Shown here piece after piece: positions 44,793 to 54,422 of a stretch of DNA of 64,000 nucleotides. The number at the start of each line of letters is the position of its first letter. The first letter of the stretch is position 1. The stretch is from positions 764,501-828,500 of the forward strand of contig NZ_CP146608.1 in assembly GCF_037113415.1 (NCBI RefSeq), written 5' to 3'. The position numbers were made by a program, and so were the translations under genes. This stretch comes from Devosia sp. XK-2. Lineage in GTDB: Bacteria > Pseudomonadota > Alphaproteobacteria > Rhizobiales > Devosiaceae. The notes below the pieces were generated by a model. That model was not told the origin of the DNA, made no database searches, and saw only the letters and a list, made by a program, of their open reading frames with translations.

Positions 44793-46208
44793 CTAACCAA
44801 GCATTTTTCCGGGATTCAAAATTCCCCTGGGATCGAGCGCAGTCTTGATCGCCCGCATCATCTCGAGTGCCACGGGGTCCTTGACCCGCCTGAGCAGGTC
44901 CACCTTGAGTTGACCTATGCCGTGCTCGGCCGAAACCGACCCGCCATGGCGCAGCACGACCTCGTAGATAACTTCATGCATGGCCTCGTCATTTTGGGCC
45001 ATGAAGGCCTTCGGATCGGCACCCACCGGCATGGAAAAATTGAAGTGAATATTGCCGTCGCCCATATGCCCGAACGGGACCGGGCGAATGCCGGGCACCA
45101 GTTTTTCGGCCGCCGCGCTCCCCTCGGCAATCAGGGCCGGCACAGCTGCAATGGGTACGGAAACATCGTGTTTGATCGAGGCGCCCTCCCTGGACTGGCA
45201 CTCGCTCATCTGCTCGCGGAATGCCCACATGCGGGTGCGGTCCGAAAGCGACTCGGCGAGCACGGCGTCTGAGATGAGTGCTTCCTCGAAGGCCGCTTCC
45301 AGCGCCGATTGCAGGGATCCCGGCTCGGTCCCCGCCATGCGGGTCAATTCGATCAATGCATACCAGGGTGAAGCGCTGGCCGTCGGGTCGGCGTCCAGCA
45401 TGCCGTGGCGCAGTTGGATGTCCAGGCCAATATGCGGGATCAGTTCAAAAGCATTAAGCCGCGCGCCCATGCGTTGGCGCATCAATTGGAAAAGCTCGAG
45501 CGCGGCCGCGGGCGAGGCCACATTGACGATGGCGGTCTCATAGTCCTCAGGCAGTGGGAACAGTTTGAGGCTTGCCGCGGTGATAATGCCCAGCGTGCCT
45601 TCCGCCCCCACGAGCAGATCCTTCAGATCGTAGCCGGTATTGTCCTTCTTGAGGGCATTGAGACCCTTATAAAGCCGTCCATCGGCCAGGACCGCTTCTA
45701 CGCCCATGGTCAGTTCGCGCGCATTGCCATAGGCCAGCACGTTGACGCCGCCGGCATTAGAGGACAGCACGCCGCCCACGCTTGCCGATCCTTGCGAGGC
45801 CAGCCAGAGCGGGAACATGGCGCCGGCCGCCTCGGCGGCCTTATGCGCATTTTCAAGGATCACGCCGGCCTCGGCAACCATCACGCCGGCGGTGGCATCG
45901 ACCGAGCGGACGCGGTCAAGCTTGCGCAGGCTGAGGATTACCTCTTTGCCCGAGAGGGGCACCTGCGCGCCGACAAGACCGGTATTGCCGCCCTGCGGAA
46001 TGATGCCGACATGGTTCTCGTGGGCCCAGCCCATAACCGCCTGCACGGCCGCAACGCTGGATGGCGTCGCCACCGCCACGGCCGTCTGGTGGAAACGCTT
46101 TCGCGGTTCGTTGAGCCAGGCGCCCATCTGCGCAGGATCCGTGACGACATTGTCGCCGCCCACACGCTCACCCAATGCGGTGGCGATCTCCGCGGTGCTC
46201 AGGGACAT
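44793..46208 (-). CDS. FAD-binding oxidoreductase (GlcD / D-2-hydroxyglutarate dehydrogenase-like)
   Basis: A 471-residue flavin dehydrogenase of 2-hydroxy acids. The PCMH-type FAD domain has GIIPQGGNTGLVGAQVP and LASQGSASVGGVLSSNAGG; the C-terminal substrate domain has the metal-binding HMGDGNIHFN and the SAEHGIGQLK motif with His, then RIL-type ALDPRGILNPGKML. This is the D-lactate / D-2-hydroxyglutarate / glycolate group; which acid is used cannot be read. ATG at 46208 has GGAG 8 bases upstream, preferred over the open frame to 46277. Monocistronic. Confidence 0.92.
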   Translation of the reverse strand: MSLSTAEIATALGERVGGDNVVTDPAQMGAWLNEPRKRFHQTAVAVATPSSVAAVQAVMGWAHENHVGIIPQGGNTGLVGAQVPLSGKEVILSLRKLDRVRSVDATAGVMVAEAGVILENAHKAAEAAGAMFPLWLASQGSASVGGVLSSNAGGVNVLAYGNARELTMGVEAVLADGRLYKGLNALKKDNTGYDLKDLLVGAEGTLGIITAASLKLFPLPEDYETAIVNVASPAAALELFQLMRQRMGARLNAFELIPHIGLDIQLRHGMLDADPTASASPWYALIELTRMAGTEPGSLQSALEAAFEEALISDAVLAESLSDRTRMWAFREQMSECQSREGASIKHDVSVPIAAVPALIAEGSAAAEKLVPGIRPVPFGHMGDGNIHFNFSMPVGADPKAFMAQNDEAMHEVIYEVVLRHGGSVSAEHGIGQLKVDLLRRVKDPVALEMMRAIKTALDPRGILNPGKMLG

Positions 46209-46327
46209 GGCAGAACTCCAAAACAGATGAGCTATGAAGGCGTTGCGCTTGCTCGCCCGACCTTCCATGTGCCACAAGCGAGGCGACGACTCCAGACTTG
46301 TAAAGGCTGCGCTGGTCCGGCGCGGAA

Positions 46328-46975
46328 ATGTCCATGACTGCCCCTCAATGGCCCGACTTCTACTTTGCGCGCCACGGTGAGACCGAGTGGAATCGCGAAC
46401 AGCGTTACCAGGGCAGCCGGGACATTCCGCTCAATCGCACAGGTCAATTGCAGGCAGATGCCAATGGCGTGCTGCTGCGCGACCTGCTCGAGCATGAAGG
46501 CGTCGATCCCGCCTCGCTGAACTGGTTCGCTTCGCCACTGAGCCGCGCCGCCGAGACTATGGACAGGATGCGCGCCGCTTTTGACGTCGAGCTGCCTCCC
46601 GTCATTCATGATAAGCGGCTGATCGAAATCTCCTTTGGGACATTCGAGGGACGCCTGCACGCCGAAATTGCGCGCGAGCATGCGGTCCTTGCGCCGGGCG
46701 AGCGCGACGAAAGCTATTGGCAATTCCGCCCGCAGGACGGCGAGAACTACGACGACGTAGCCGCGCGGCTCATCGATTTTGCCCATACGCTGACGCACCA
46801 CGCCGTGGTTGTGGCCCATGGCGGCGTGCTGCGCGTGTTGCGTCATCTCGTGGAAGGGACCTCACGAGGCGACGTCCTCAACTGGCCGCCGCCGCAAGGG
46901 GCGATCGCCCATTTCGTCGGCGGGCGGATGGTTTTGTATTCGGCCGAAAACACCTGGGACACCGGCATCGATTGA
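46328..46975 (+). CDS. histidine phosphatase family protein
   Basis: A 215-residue phosphoglycerate mutase-like phosphatase. The phospho-acceptor His16 is in ARHGETEWN, with the family's QGSRDIPLNRTG. Arg and His of the second half are in the SPLSRAAETM stretch and VVVAHGGVLRVLRH. ISFGTFEGR is the usual conserved block. Whether it acts as a mutase, a fructose-bisphosphatase or another small-molecule phosphatase cannot be told. It lies 48 bp before aroC on the same strand and may be co-transcribed. Confidence 0.92.
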   Translation: MSMTAPQWPDFYFARHGETEWNREQRYQGSRDIPLNRTGQLQADANGVLLRDLLEHEGVDPASLNWFASPLSRAAETMDRMRAAFDVELPPVIHDKRLIEISFGTFEGRLHAEIAREHAVLAPGERDESYWQFRPQDGENYDDVAARLIDFAHTLTHHAVVVAHGGVLRVLRHLVEGTSRGDVLNWPPPQGAIAHFVGGRMVLYSAENTWDTGID

Positions 46976-47023
46976 CCGGGAAGGCAGCGCCGCCTAAAAC
47001 GCCCGCATAACCGGGACCGCGCC

Positions 47024-48145
47024 ATGTCTTTCAACACTTTCGGGCATCTTTTCCGTTTCACCACCTGGGGCGAAAGCCATGGGCCGGCGCTCGGCGTCGT
47101 CATCGACGGCTGCCCACCGGGGCTGACACTGACGCCTGAAATGATCCAGCGCGATCTCGACCGCCGCAAGCCCGGCCAGTCCAAGTTCACCACCCAGCGC
47201 CGTGAGCCGGACGAGGTGAAGATTCTTTCGGGCGTTTTCGAGGACGAACGCACCGACGGGCCGCGCACCACCGGCACGCCGATCTCGCTGATGATCGAGA
47301 ATACCGATCAGCGCTCCAAGGACTATTCGGACATCCGCGACAAATACCGTCCCGGCCACGCAGACTATACCTACGACCAGAAATACGGCATTCGCGACTA
47401 TCGCGGCGGTGGCCGTACCTCGGCCCGCGAGACGGCGGCCCGTGTCGCTGCCGGCGCGGTGGCGCGCCAGGTGCTGGCCGGCATCACCATCCGCGCAAGC
47501 CTGGTACAGATGGGGCCGCACAAGATCGACTATGCCAATTTCGATTGGGACATCGTTGGCGAAAACCCGTTCTTCTGCGCCGATCCCAAAGCCGCCGTGC
47601 TCTGGGCGGACTATCTCGATGCTCTGCGCAAGGAAGGTAATTCGGTCGGCGCCGTCATCGAAGTGGTCGCCGAAGGTGTACCCGCCGGCTGGGGCGCACC
47701 GATCTATGGCAAATTGAGTGCCGATCTGGCCTCGGCCATGATGAGCATCAATGCGGTCAAGGCCGTCGAAATCGGGGCCGGCTTCGAGGCGGCGAGCCTT
47801 ACCGGTGTCGAGAACGCCGACCAGATGCGGGCCGGGGCCGACAAGCCCTATTTCCTCTCAAACCAGGCCGGCGGCATTCTTGGCGGCGTCTCCAATGGCG
47901 ATCCGATTGTCTGCCGTTTCGCGGTCAAGCCGACCTCGTCGATCCTGACCCCGCGCCAGACGGTGACCACCACCAATGAGGACACCGACATCATCACCAA
48001 AGGCCGCCACGATCCCTGCGTGGGCATCCGCGCGGTGCCGGTGGGCGAGGCTATGATGGCGCTGGTTCTGGCCGACCACATGCTGCGGCACCGCGGGCAG
48101 ACCGGGCGCGAGGGGGCGGTGGGCTTCGAAGGCGGTCGGCTCTAG
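47024..48145 (+). CDS. aroC: chorismate synthase
   Basis: Last enzyme of the shikimate pathway, forming chorismate from EPSP with reduced FMN. The 373-residue protein is full length with the signatures [18 protein letters not shown] at the start, [29 protein letters not shown] (in parts), [12 protein letters not shown] and KPTSSI. AroC histidines are conserved. It follows the histidine phosphatase gene and is followed by a 247-bp gap with a double-hairpin repeat. Confidence 0.97.
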   Translation: MSFNTFGHLFRFTTWGESHGPALGVVIDGCPPGLTLTPEMIQRDLDRRKPGQSKFTTQRREPDEVKILSGVFEDERTDGPRTTGTPISLMIENTDQRSKDYSDIRDKYRPGHADYTYDQKYGIRDYRGGGRTSARETAARVAAGAVARQVLAGITIRASLVQMGPHKIDYANFDWDIVGENPFFCADPKAAVLWADYLDALRKEGNSVGAVIEVVAEGVPAGWGAPIYGKLSADLASAMMSINAVKAVEIGAGFEAASLTGVENADQMRAGADKPYFLSNQAGGILGGVSNGDPIVCRFAVKPTSSILTPRQTVTTTNEDTDIITKGRHDPCVGIRAVPVGEAMMALVLADHMLRHRGQTGREGAVGFEGGRL

Positions 48146-48252
48146 CCGATGCAAGGCTCCAGTGGAGCCCAGCAAGGCGAGAAGGCCAGGAGAGCTATGC
48201 TCGAATGGCGGGCCAGAACGAGCGTCCGGCGACCATGCCCATGTTCATCGCC

Positions 48253-48377
48253 TCCCTCCCCTTGATGGGGAGGGAATGAGGGTGTGGTGAACCTCGCACT
48301 CCACTCTGATGAGTCACCCGCCCCCCTTTGCTACGGTCCTGTGGACCAAGGGACGCTACTCTCCCCATTAAGGGGAG
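48253..48377. repeat. double-hairpin palindromic repeat, second copy
   Basis: Left hairpin TCCCTCCCC (48253-48261), loop TTGAT, GGGGAGGGA (48267-48275). Right hairpin CTCCCC (48361-48366), loop ATTAA, GGGGAG (48372-48377). Between them is GGTCC-TGT-GGACC. Same design as 42701-42776. It lies between the convergent aroC and MBL genes, where it could also serve as a bidirectional transcription end. Confidence 0.65.
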
Positions 48378-48392
48378 GGAGCGCTCTGGTGG

Positions 48393-49310
48393 TCAGGCGA
48401 GACTGAGCCGCATCCCGAAAATCCCGCGTCTCACTTTCAGCTTCCCCAGCCCCTCCAGATATTCCACATGCGCCATCATGGTCATGCGCGCGGCCATTCG
48501 CACCTTGACCGGCTGGGTGGGATAGATGGCGTCGACGACAGCGCCAATTGTGTGTGCCCCATTGCGGACAGCCTCGAGCAACTGTTCATTTCGCATTTCT
48601 CGGTGGGCTTTAAGGGCCGCTGCATGTGCCGGTCCGTCGGCGATTTCGCCACCATGGCCAGGCAGATAGCGGTGATAGGGCAAGGCGATGACCTTGTCCA
48701 ATGAGGCGAAATAGTCCGCCATCGAGCCATCAGGCACCGAAACCAGAGTGGAATTCCAGCCCATGACATGATCGCCGGAAAAGAGGATGTCGCGGTCGGT
48801 GAGGCCAAAGGCGAGATGGTTGGCGCAATGACCGGGCGTCGTGTGGACCGATAGGTTCAAGTCACCCGCCATAATTGTCTCCCCATCACGCAAGGTCCGG
48901 TCCGGCGCCAGATCCCAATCGCAGGAATTGCGGATCGGATTGCGTTCGAATCGCCGCAAAGGGCGTGAGAGGCGATGCCGTCCGCCGAAGCAGAGCGGTG
49001 CATCGAGCCTACGTGCCAATGCTTTTGCCAATGCGCTGTGGTCGCGATGGGTATGCGTGAGAAGGATTGCTGTAACCGGACGCCCCCCGATGGCTGCGAG
49101 AAGAGCGGCCTCATGGGCGGCATCGTCAGGCCCGGGATCGATCAGCGCAAGTCGATGGTGCCCAACGATAAATGAGTTCGTGCCGGTGAACGTATAGGGC
49201 GAGGCATTGGGGGCGGTGACCCTGACTATGCCGGCCGCCAGGGCGACCGGCCGGCTCGTTTGGGGGTCGAACCGGGTATCGAACTGGATGGGTCTGAAAG
49301 TGCTGGCCAT
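48393..49310 (-). CDS. MBL-fold metallohydrolase
   Basis: A 305-residue metallo-beta-lactamase superfamily hydrolase, LACTB2 / glyoxalase II-like. The metal motif H-x-H-x-D-H is at 86-91 in LLTHTHRDHSAL, further His in HTTPGHCANHLAF and FSGDHVMGW. A C-terminal winged-helix part is typical of the LACTB2 group (TQPVKVRMAARMTMMAHVEYLEGLGKL, in parts). Such proteins are endoribonucleases or thioesterases; the substrate here is unknown. Convergent with aroC, divergent from bioY. Confidence 0.9.
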   Translation of the reverse strand: MASTFRPIQFDTRFDPQTSRPVALAAGIVRVTAPNASPYTFTGTNSFIVGHHRLALIDPGPDDAAHEAALLAAIGGRPVTAILLTHTHRDHSALAKALARRLDAPLCFGGRHRLSRPLRRFERNPIRNSCDWDLAPDRTLRDGETIMAGDLNLSVHTTPGHCANHLAFGLTDRDILFSGDHVMGWNSTLVSVPDGSMADYFASLDKVIALPYHRYLPGHGGEIADGPAHAAALKAHREMRNEQLLEAVRNGAHTIGAVVDAIYPTQPVKVRMAARMTMMAHVEYLEGLGKLKVRRGIFGMRLSLA

Positions 49311-49402
49311 TGCGCGCCGTGTAACGAAACCGTAATAAGCTTTGGTCCGGACCAGACCACCCCGGGAGGGGGTTGGTCCCTATCAATTACGGAAGGTATG
49401 AA

Positions 49403-50017
49403 ATGGCTGTGACTTTGACCACGCCCAACACACTGCTCGGTGCATTCCAGCCCAAGGGCAGTGTCGCCAAGCTGGCAACCAACGCCGCAATCGTCCTGCT
49501 CGGCACGATGCTCATCACTGCTGCCGCCAAGGTCAACGTCCCGGTTTGGCCGGTTCCGGTGACCCTGCAGAGCTTTGCCATCGCCGCGCTGGCCGCTGCC
49601 TTCGGCATGCGCATCGGCGTCGCCACCGTCGCCGCGTACCTGATCGAAGGTGCTATGGGCCTGCCCGTCTTCGCGACCGGCGGCGGCATGGCCTATCTCG
49701 TCGGCCCGACCGGCGGCTTCCTGATCGGCTTCCTGGCCCAGGCCGCTATCATCGGCTACGCGGCCGACCGTGGCGCCTCCAGCCGCCCGCTTACGCTCTT
49801 TGGGGCGATGCTTGTCGCGACCGCCGTTCTTTATGCTTTTGGCTTTGCCTGGCTCGTGACCATGGCCGGTCAGGCCACCTGGGTCGACCAGAACGATGTC
49901 GTGGCCTCCGCCTTTGCCAAGGCTGTCCAGCCCTTCCTCGTCTGGGACACGCTCAAAATGGCCTTTGCCGCACTGACCGTCACCGGGCTCTGGGGCCTGT
50001 TTGGCGCCAAGCGCTAA
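49403..50017 (+). CDS. bioY: biotin transporter BioY
   Basis: Substrate-binding S component of the biotin ECF-type transporter, here without BioM/BioN nearby, so it may act alone or with distant partners. The 204-residue protein has six membrane helices and the family blocks VPVWPVPVTLQSFAIAALAAAFG (in parts), the GLPVFATGGG and GPTGGFLIGF loops. The ATG at 49403 has GGAAGG upstream. No BioR-like TTATAGATAA site is seen upstream. A strong terminator follows at 50039. Confidence 0.95.
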   Translation: MAVTLTTPNTLLGAFQPKGSVAKLATNAAIVLLGTMLITAAAKVNVPVWPVPVTLQSFAIAALAAAFGMRIGVATVAAYLIEGAMGLPVFATGGGMAYLVGPTGGFLIGFLAQAAIIGYAADRGASSRPLTLFGAMLVATAVLYAFGFAWLVTMAGQATWVDQNDVVASAFAKAVQPFLVWDTLKMAFAALTVTGLWGLFGAKR

Positions 50018-50038
50018 GCGCAGACACAATCGAATGAG

Positions 50039-50066
50039 AAAGGCCCGCAGCGATGCGGGCCTTTTC
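50039..50066 (+). terminator. rho-independent terminator after bioY
   Basis: Perfect 8-bp stem AGGCCCGC (50041-50048) and GCGGGCCT (50055-50062), loop AGCGAT, followed by TTTTC. About 20 bp beyond the bioY stop. Confidence 0.85.
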
Positions 50067-50228
50067 TTGTTCCGCCTGAAGTATCGACGCCGTATCATAT
50101 GTGGGTCGGGAAAAACTGGCCTTGATACCAGGGCCTTGCACGACGCGTATGGCGTGTCCCATTGGTCTGCGCTCCAGGCGAATGTGAAACGATCTGACCC
50201 CAAAGCGCCGCGGCAGCAGACGGCGTCG

Positions 50229-51299
50229 TCACCAGTCGAGGCGCGCGCCGGTTTCGCGGCTGAACAGGCTGACACGATCAGGATTGTTGGCGATGGAGAG
50301 CGTCGAGCCCACCGTGCCCGTAAACCGATCTCGCAGAACCACGGTTATCTCGCCGGAGCCGACAGCCACCTGCAGATGTGTCTCCGAGCCTGTCGGGTCG
50401 ATACTGCTGACGATGCCGCTAATAGCACCATCGGCGGCCACGATATGTTCGGGGCGTATGCCGATGGTGACCGCGCGGCCCATATGCTTGCGCGCGCCGG
50501 AGGGCAGGTGCCAATTGCTGCCGTTGTCATCGCGCATGACGACAGCGCCGTCGTGCTCGATTACGGTTCCGTCGATCAGATTCATCGATGGCGAACCGAT
50601 AAAACTGGCAACGAAGCTGTTGGCAGGGTTGTCGTAGATATCGAGCGGCGAGCCGACCTGTTCGATCTGGCCGGCCCGCATCACCACGATACGGTCGGCC
50701 ATGGTCATCGCTTCCATCTGATCGTGGGTCACATAGATCATGGTCGCGCCCAGCCGGGCATGCAGCGCCTTGATCTCGCCGCGCATCTGCACGCGCAGCT
50801 TGGCATCGAGATTGGACAAGGGCTCGTCGAACAGGAAGACGGCCGGGTTGCGCACGATGGCGCGGCCCATGGCGACGCGTTGGCGCTGTCCGCCCGAGAG
50901 CTGGCGTGGATAGCGGTCGAGCAGCGGTTCAAGGGCTAGGATTTCAGCCGCGCGGTTCACCTCGGCCTCGATCTCCAGGCGAGGCCGCTTGGCCAACCGC
51001 AGGGAGAAGGCCATGTTCTCGCGCACGCTCATATGCGGGTAAAGCGCATAGGACTGGAATACCATGGCGATGTCGCGTTCCTTGGGCTCGAGCTCGTTGA
51101 CGACGCGGCGGCCGATCTCGATTTCACCATCCGTGATGCTTTCGAGCCCGGCAATCATGCGCAAAAGCGTGGACTTGCCGCAGCCCGAAGGTCCGACCAG
51201 CACGACAAATTCGCCGTCCCGTGCGGCCAGAGAAACCCCATGCAGGATTTCGAACGCGCCGTAGGTCTTGATGGCATTGCGGATTGTAACACTGGCCAT
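50229..51299 (-). CDS. sugar ABC transporter ATP-binding protein (UgpC/MsmK type)
   Basis: ATPase of a CUT1-type carbohydrate importer, 356 residues. Walker [12 protein letters not shown] (about 36-46), Q-loop [13 protein letters not shown], signature [14 protein letters not shown] and Walker [13 protein letters not shown]-loop VTHDQMEAM. The C-terminal TOBE/OB regulatory domain (about 240-356) is typical of MalK/UgpC-type proteins. Last gene of the fucosidase-transport operon, about 72 bp after the second permease. GGAGG upstream of the ATG. It may also energise other sugar importers, as UgpC-type ATPases often do. Confidence 0.95.
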   Translation of the reverse strand: MASVTIRNAIKTYGAFEILHGVSLAARDGEFVVLVGPSGCGKSTLLRMIAGLESITDGEIEIGRRVVNELEPKERDIAMVFQSYALYPHMSVRENMAFSLRLAKRPRLEIEAEVNRAAEILALEPLLDRYPRQLSGGQRQRVAMGRAIVRNPAVFLFDEPLSNLDAKLRVQMRGEIKALHARLGATMIYVTHDQMEAMTMADRIVVMRAGQIEQVGSPLDIYDNPANSFVASFIGSPSMNLIDGTVIEHDGAVVMRDDNGSNWHLPSGARKHMGRAVTIGIRPEHIVAADGAISGIVSSIDPTGSETHLQVAVGSGEITVVLRDRFTGTVGSTLSIANNPDRVSLFSRETGARLDW

Positions 51300-51371
51300 A
51301 TCGGCCTCCTCTCCCTGGAGCGTCTCCGGACAGGCGCGAACTGACCTGAGCGGAGGCGCGAAAACAATGTT

Positions 51372-52220
51372 TCAGCGGCCGCCCATGCCGGCGTTGAGCG
51401 CAATGGAGTTGTAGATCAGCTTCTGCAGCAGGATGGCCAGGATGATGCCGGGCAGCATCGAGAGTGCGGCGCCCGCCATGATGAAGTTCCACTGCGTGCC
51501 CTGCTGCGACTGGAAATAGGTCAGGCCCACCGGCAGGGTGGCATTGTCCGATCCCGTCATCACGATCAGCGGCCAGAGGAAATTGTTCCACTGCCCGATA
51601 AAGGTGAAGAGCGATAGCAGCCCGATGGCGGGCATGGACAGCGGCACGATGATGCTGATGAGAATCCGCAGGCGCGAGGCCCCGTCGATGCGGGCCGCCT
51701 CTTCCAGCTCCATGGGGATGGACAGGAAAAACTGCCGCATCAGGAAAGCGCCGAACGTTCCAAACGAGACCGGCAGGATGACGCCCTGGAAGGTGTTGAC
51801 CATGCCCATATTGTTCACGATCAGAAAAAGCGGAATGATCAGCATGATGGCCGGCACCATCAATGTGCCGAGATAGGCCATCAGCAGCGCGTCACGGCCC
51901 GGAAATTTCAGCCGGGCAAAGGCATAGCCGGAGAGGCACGAGACCACCACTGTGATCAGGGTAACGCTGACCGAAACGATCATGCTGTTGAGAAAGAAGC
52001 GCCCGAACGGAAGTTGTGTCCAGGCTTTGGCGAAATTGTCCCACTCGAACACATTGGGCAGCAGGCGAACTGGAATGGCCAACACTTCGGCATTGCTGCG
52101 CACGGCATTGGACACCATCCAGAAGAATGGAAACAGGAACAGCAGCGCCACAAGTGTCAGTGCGCCATGATTGAGAATATCGAGCGCCAGGGCGCGACCG
52201 GAACGGGTTCTAGTTGTCAT
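51372..52220 (-). CDS. sugar ABC transporter permease (MalG type)
   Basis: A 282-residue inner-membrane permease of a CUT1 importer. Six helices; the cytoplasmic EAA loop is in EEAARIDGASRLRILISIIVPLSMPA (given in parts; residues about 177-200), which contacts the ATPase. The start is typical MalG, LVALLFLFPFFWMVSNA. Its ATG overlaps the end of the upstream permease gene by 11 bp, so the two are coupled. Substrate follows from context: probably a fucosylated oligosaccharide or fucose. Confidence 0.95.
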   Translation of the reverse strand: MTTRTRSGRALALDILNHGALTLVALLFLFPFFWMVSNAVRSNAEVLAIPVRLLPNVFEWDNFAKAWTQLPFGRFFLNSMIVSVSVTLITVVVSCLSGYAFARLKFPGRDALLMAYLGTLMVPAIMLIIPLFLIVNNMGMVNTFQGVILPVSFGTFGAFLMRQFFLSIPMELEEAARIDGASRLRILISIIVPLSMPAIGLLSLFTFIGQWNNFLWPLIVMTGSDNATLPVGLTYFQSQQGTQWNFIMAGAALSMLPGIILAILLQKLIYNSIALNAGMGGR

Positions 52221-53145
52221 AATGCACCCATTTGCGCTGGAGCCAGAACTGCACCGCCGTCAGTGCCATGATCATGGCGAACATCACCCAGGCGATGGTC
52301 GAGGCGTAACCCATCTGGAAATTCTGGAAGCCACGCTGATAGATAGCGTAGCCGAGCGTGGAGGTGGCATTGCCGGGGCCGCCGCGCGTCATCACATAGA
52401 TCTGGTCGAAGACCTGCAGCGATGTGATCGCCGTCATCACCGTGCCGAAGAACAGGGTGGGAGAGATCAGCGGCAGGCGGATTTTCCAGAACCGGTCCCA
52501 AGCGGTCGCGCCATCGATGCGGGCCGCTTCGAGATAGCTTTGCGGCACCATGTCGAGGGCGGCGTTGAACAGCACGGTATTGTAGCCCACGCCGGCCCAG
52601 ATCGAGACGATGATGACCGCCTGCATGGCCAGGGTCTGGTCGGTCAGCATGGAGGGCACCTGCACCGAAAGCGCACCCATCACATAATCGAAGAACCCGC
52701 CCGGCGAGAAGATGAGCATCCAGACGATGGCGACAGCGATGCCCGGGGTGAAGGTCGGGAGGAAGAAGATCACCCTGAACCATCGCTGTCCCATCTTGAG
52801 GCTGGATATCCACACAGCCAGCCCCAGTGAGATCACGATGTTCAGCACCAGATATTCGGCGGTGAAGAACAGCGTGTTGCGCACGACCGGCCAGAATTGC
52901 GGGTCGGCGGTAAAGAGCCGGACATAATTGGAGATGCCCACGAATTCGGGCGTGCCCAGCAGCTTCCAATTGGTGAAGCTCAGAACGACCGAAGCGATGA
53001 TCGGTACGATCAGGAAGAGCACCATGCCGATAAGGCCGGGCAGCAGGAAGAAGAACGCCGCGCGCCCTTCCCGCCGGTCAAGCCGGCTTCTGTGCCGGGA
53101 TCGTATGAGCGGCGCGGGCGCCGCAGTGTCCTCTATGGCCGTCAT
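52210..53145 (-). CDS. sugar ABC transporter permease (MalF type)
   Basis: A 311-residue inner-membrane permease, partner of the downstream MalG-type permease. A cytosolic N-terminal tail of about 25 residues precedes the first helix, FFLLPGLIGMVLFLIVPI. The EAA loop is EAARIDGATAWDRFWKIRLPLISP (in parts), near residues 218-240. GGAGGGGAGG lies ahead of the ATG. It follows the binding-protein gene after 62 bp that contain a strong hairpin. Confidence 0.95.
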   Translation of the reverse strand: MTAIEDTAAPAPLIRSRHRSRLDRREGRAAFFFLLPGLIGMVLFLIVPIIASVVLSFTNWKLLGTPEFVGISNYVRLFTADPQFWPVVRNTLFFTAEYLVLNIVISLGLAVWISSLKMGQRWFRVIFFLPTFTPGIAVAIVWMLIFSPGGFFDYVMGALSVQVPSMLTDQTLAMQAVIIVSIWAGVGYNTVLFNAALDMVPQSYLEAARIDGATAWDRFWKIRLPLISPTLFFGTVMTAITSLQVFDQIYVMTRGGPGNATSTLGYAIYQRGFQNFQMGYASTIAWVMFAMIMALTAVQFWLQRKWVHYDN

Positions 53146-53175
53146 TGGGCTCCTCCCCTCCGGTCAGTGCGGGAA

Positions 53176-53198
53176 CCCGGCCGGACGTGCCGGCCGGG
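53176..53198 (-). other. intercistronic hairpin after the binding-protein gene
   Basis: Perfect 9-bp stem CCCGGCCGG (53176-53184) and CCGGCCGGG (53190-53198), 5-base loop, no T run, between the binding-protein stop and the first permease. Such hairpins often stabilise the upstream message or attenuate read-through so that binding protein exceeds permease. Confidence 0.65.
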
Positions 53199-53207
53199 CA
53201 CCCATCC

Positions 53208-54422
53208 TTAGAATGGCAACTGGTTCTGGATATCGGTCAGCACCGCATCGGTGGTGGAGTCGCCGTTGAGCGCCAGCGGCATATACTGGGTGATCAGGTT
53301 CTCGAACTCGTTCCAATATTCGTTGAGGCGGAACGGGGTGGAGTGGTCGAACATATAGGCCAGGACTTCGTGTGTCCTGTGCACGTCCTGCGCCGCCACA
53401 TCATACCAATAGGATTGTTCTGCCAGACGGCCCGGCAGCGCTCGGCCCGCTGAAGCCAGGATTTCGGCCGCTTTCGGGCCGGTCAGGACCTGCAGGGCCT
53501 TATAGGCCGCTTCCTTGTTCTGGCTGGTGGCCGAAATGCCCCACCCCGAACCGGCGGTAATGAAGCGGGACTCGCCTTCACCGCGCGGCAGCGGCGCCAC
53601 GCCGATTTCGAAATCCACGCTGTCCTTGGTGTTGAGCAGCACCCAGGGCCCATCGATATACATGGCCGCGTTGCCCGAAGCGAAACGGCCGCTGCCGGTA
53701 ATGGCACCGGTGCCCGAGGCAAAGACCGGGGAGGCATGATCGACCGCGACGAGGTCGACGAATTTACCGACGGCTTCGGAATAGCCCGGATTGGTCACGG
53801 CGAAATTGTTGCCGTCATCGAAATATTCGGCGCCCAGGGCCACCGGACCGGCCACGAAGTCGAAGGCCTGAACGGCATAGCCGTAGTTCTCACCCTCGGT
53901 GAGCGCGTTGGCGGCGGCCTTGAAGTCGTCGAATGTCCAGTCAAGCGCCGGATCGCCCAGACCGGCCTCGGCAAATTTGTCGCGATTATAGTAGACCATC
54001 CAGGGGCCCACATCGTAGGGCAGGGCATATTGCGTGCCGTCATGCCCAAGACCGGCGATAATTGAGGATTCAAAAACCGACGTGTCGAAGCCGTCGCTTT
54101 CGAAATAGGGGTCGAGAGGCTCCAGAACCGAATAGAAGCTGGGCATACGCATGGACTGCATGGCGACCAGGTCGGCAATCTGGCCTGACGAGGCTAGCAC
54201 CGGCAGGCGGGTCCAATAGTCGGTCCAGCCCGAGATCTGCGGAGTGACGGTGATATTGGGATATTCCTCGGTCACCAGGTCCGCCAGACTTTGCCACAGG
54301 GCGGTATCGTTCTCATCGCCCCACATCTGCCAGGTCAGATTGATCTGGTCCTGAGCCTGGCTGGCAGATATCAGCGAACTGCCGGCCAAAAGGCCAGCGG
54401 CGAGCAAAAGATTGAACTTCAC
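53208..54422 (-). CDS. sugar ABC transporter substrate-binding protein
   Basis: A 404-residue periplasmic binding protein of the CUT1 (family 1) type. A signal peptide (KFNLLLAAGLLAGSSLISASQA) ends at about residue 23; no lipobox. The mature protein starts DQINLTWQMWGDEND. Typical blocks are GTQYALPYDVGPWMVYYNRDKFAEAG (in parts) and KDSVDFEIGVAPLPRGEGES. GTG start with GAGGAGA ahead, overlapping the nucleotidyltransferase stop by 4 bp (GTGA). It is third in the fucosidase operon, so the ligand is likely a fucosyl sugar. Confidence 0.94.
   Translation of the reverse strand: MKFNLLLAAGLLAGSSLISASQAQDQINLTWQMWGDENDTALWQSLADLVTEEYPNITVTPQISGWTDYWTRLPVLASSGQIADLVAMQSMRMPSFYSVLEPLDPYFESDGFDTSVFESSIIAGLGHDGTQYALPYDVGPWMVYYNRDKFAEAGLGDPALDWTFDDFKAAANALTEGENYGYAVQAFDFVAGPVALGAEYFDDGNNFAVTNPGYSEAVGKFVDLVAVDHASPVFASGTGAITGSGRFASGNAAMYIDGPWVLLNTKDSVDFEIGVAPLPRGEGESRFITAGSGWGISATSQNKEAAYKALQVLTGPKAAEILASAGRALPGRLAEQSYWYDVAAQDVHRTHEVLAYMFDHSTPFRLNEYWNEFENLITQYMPLALNGDSTTDAVLTDIQNQLPF

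Noticed and set aside
49311-49402. A biotin-responsive operator or riboswitch upstream of bioY
   Set aside because: No TTATAGATAA-like BioR box is seen and bacterial biotin genes are not known to be riboswitch-controlled. Only a GC-rich purine stretch is present.
52210-53145. An insertion sequence or phage remnant in the fucosidase locus
   Set aside because: All frames there are explained by the ABC transporter; no transposase, terminal repeats or target duplication was seen.
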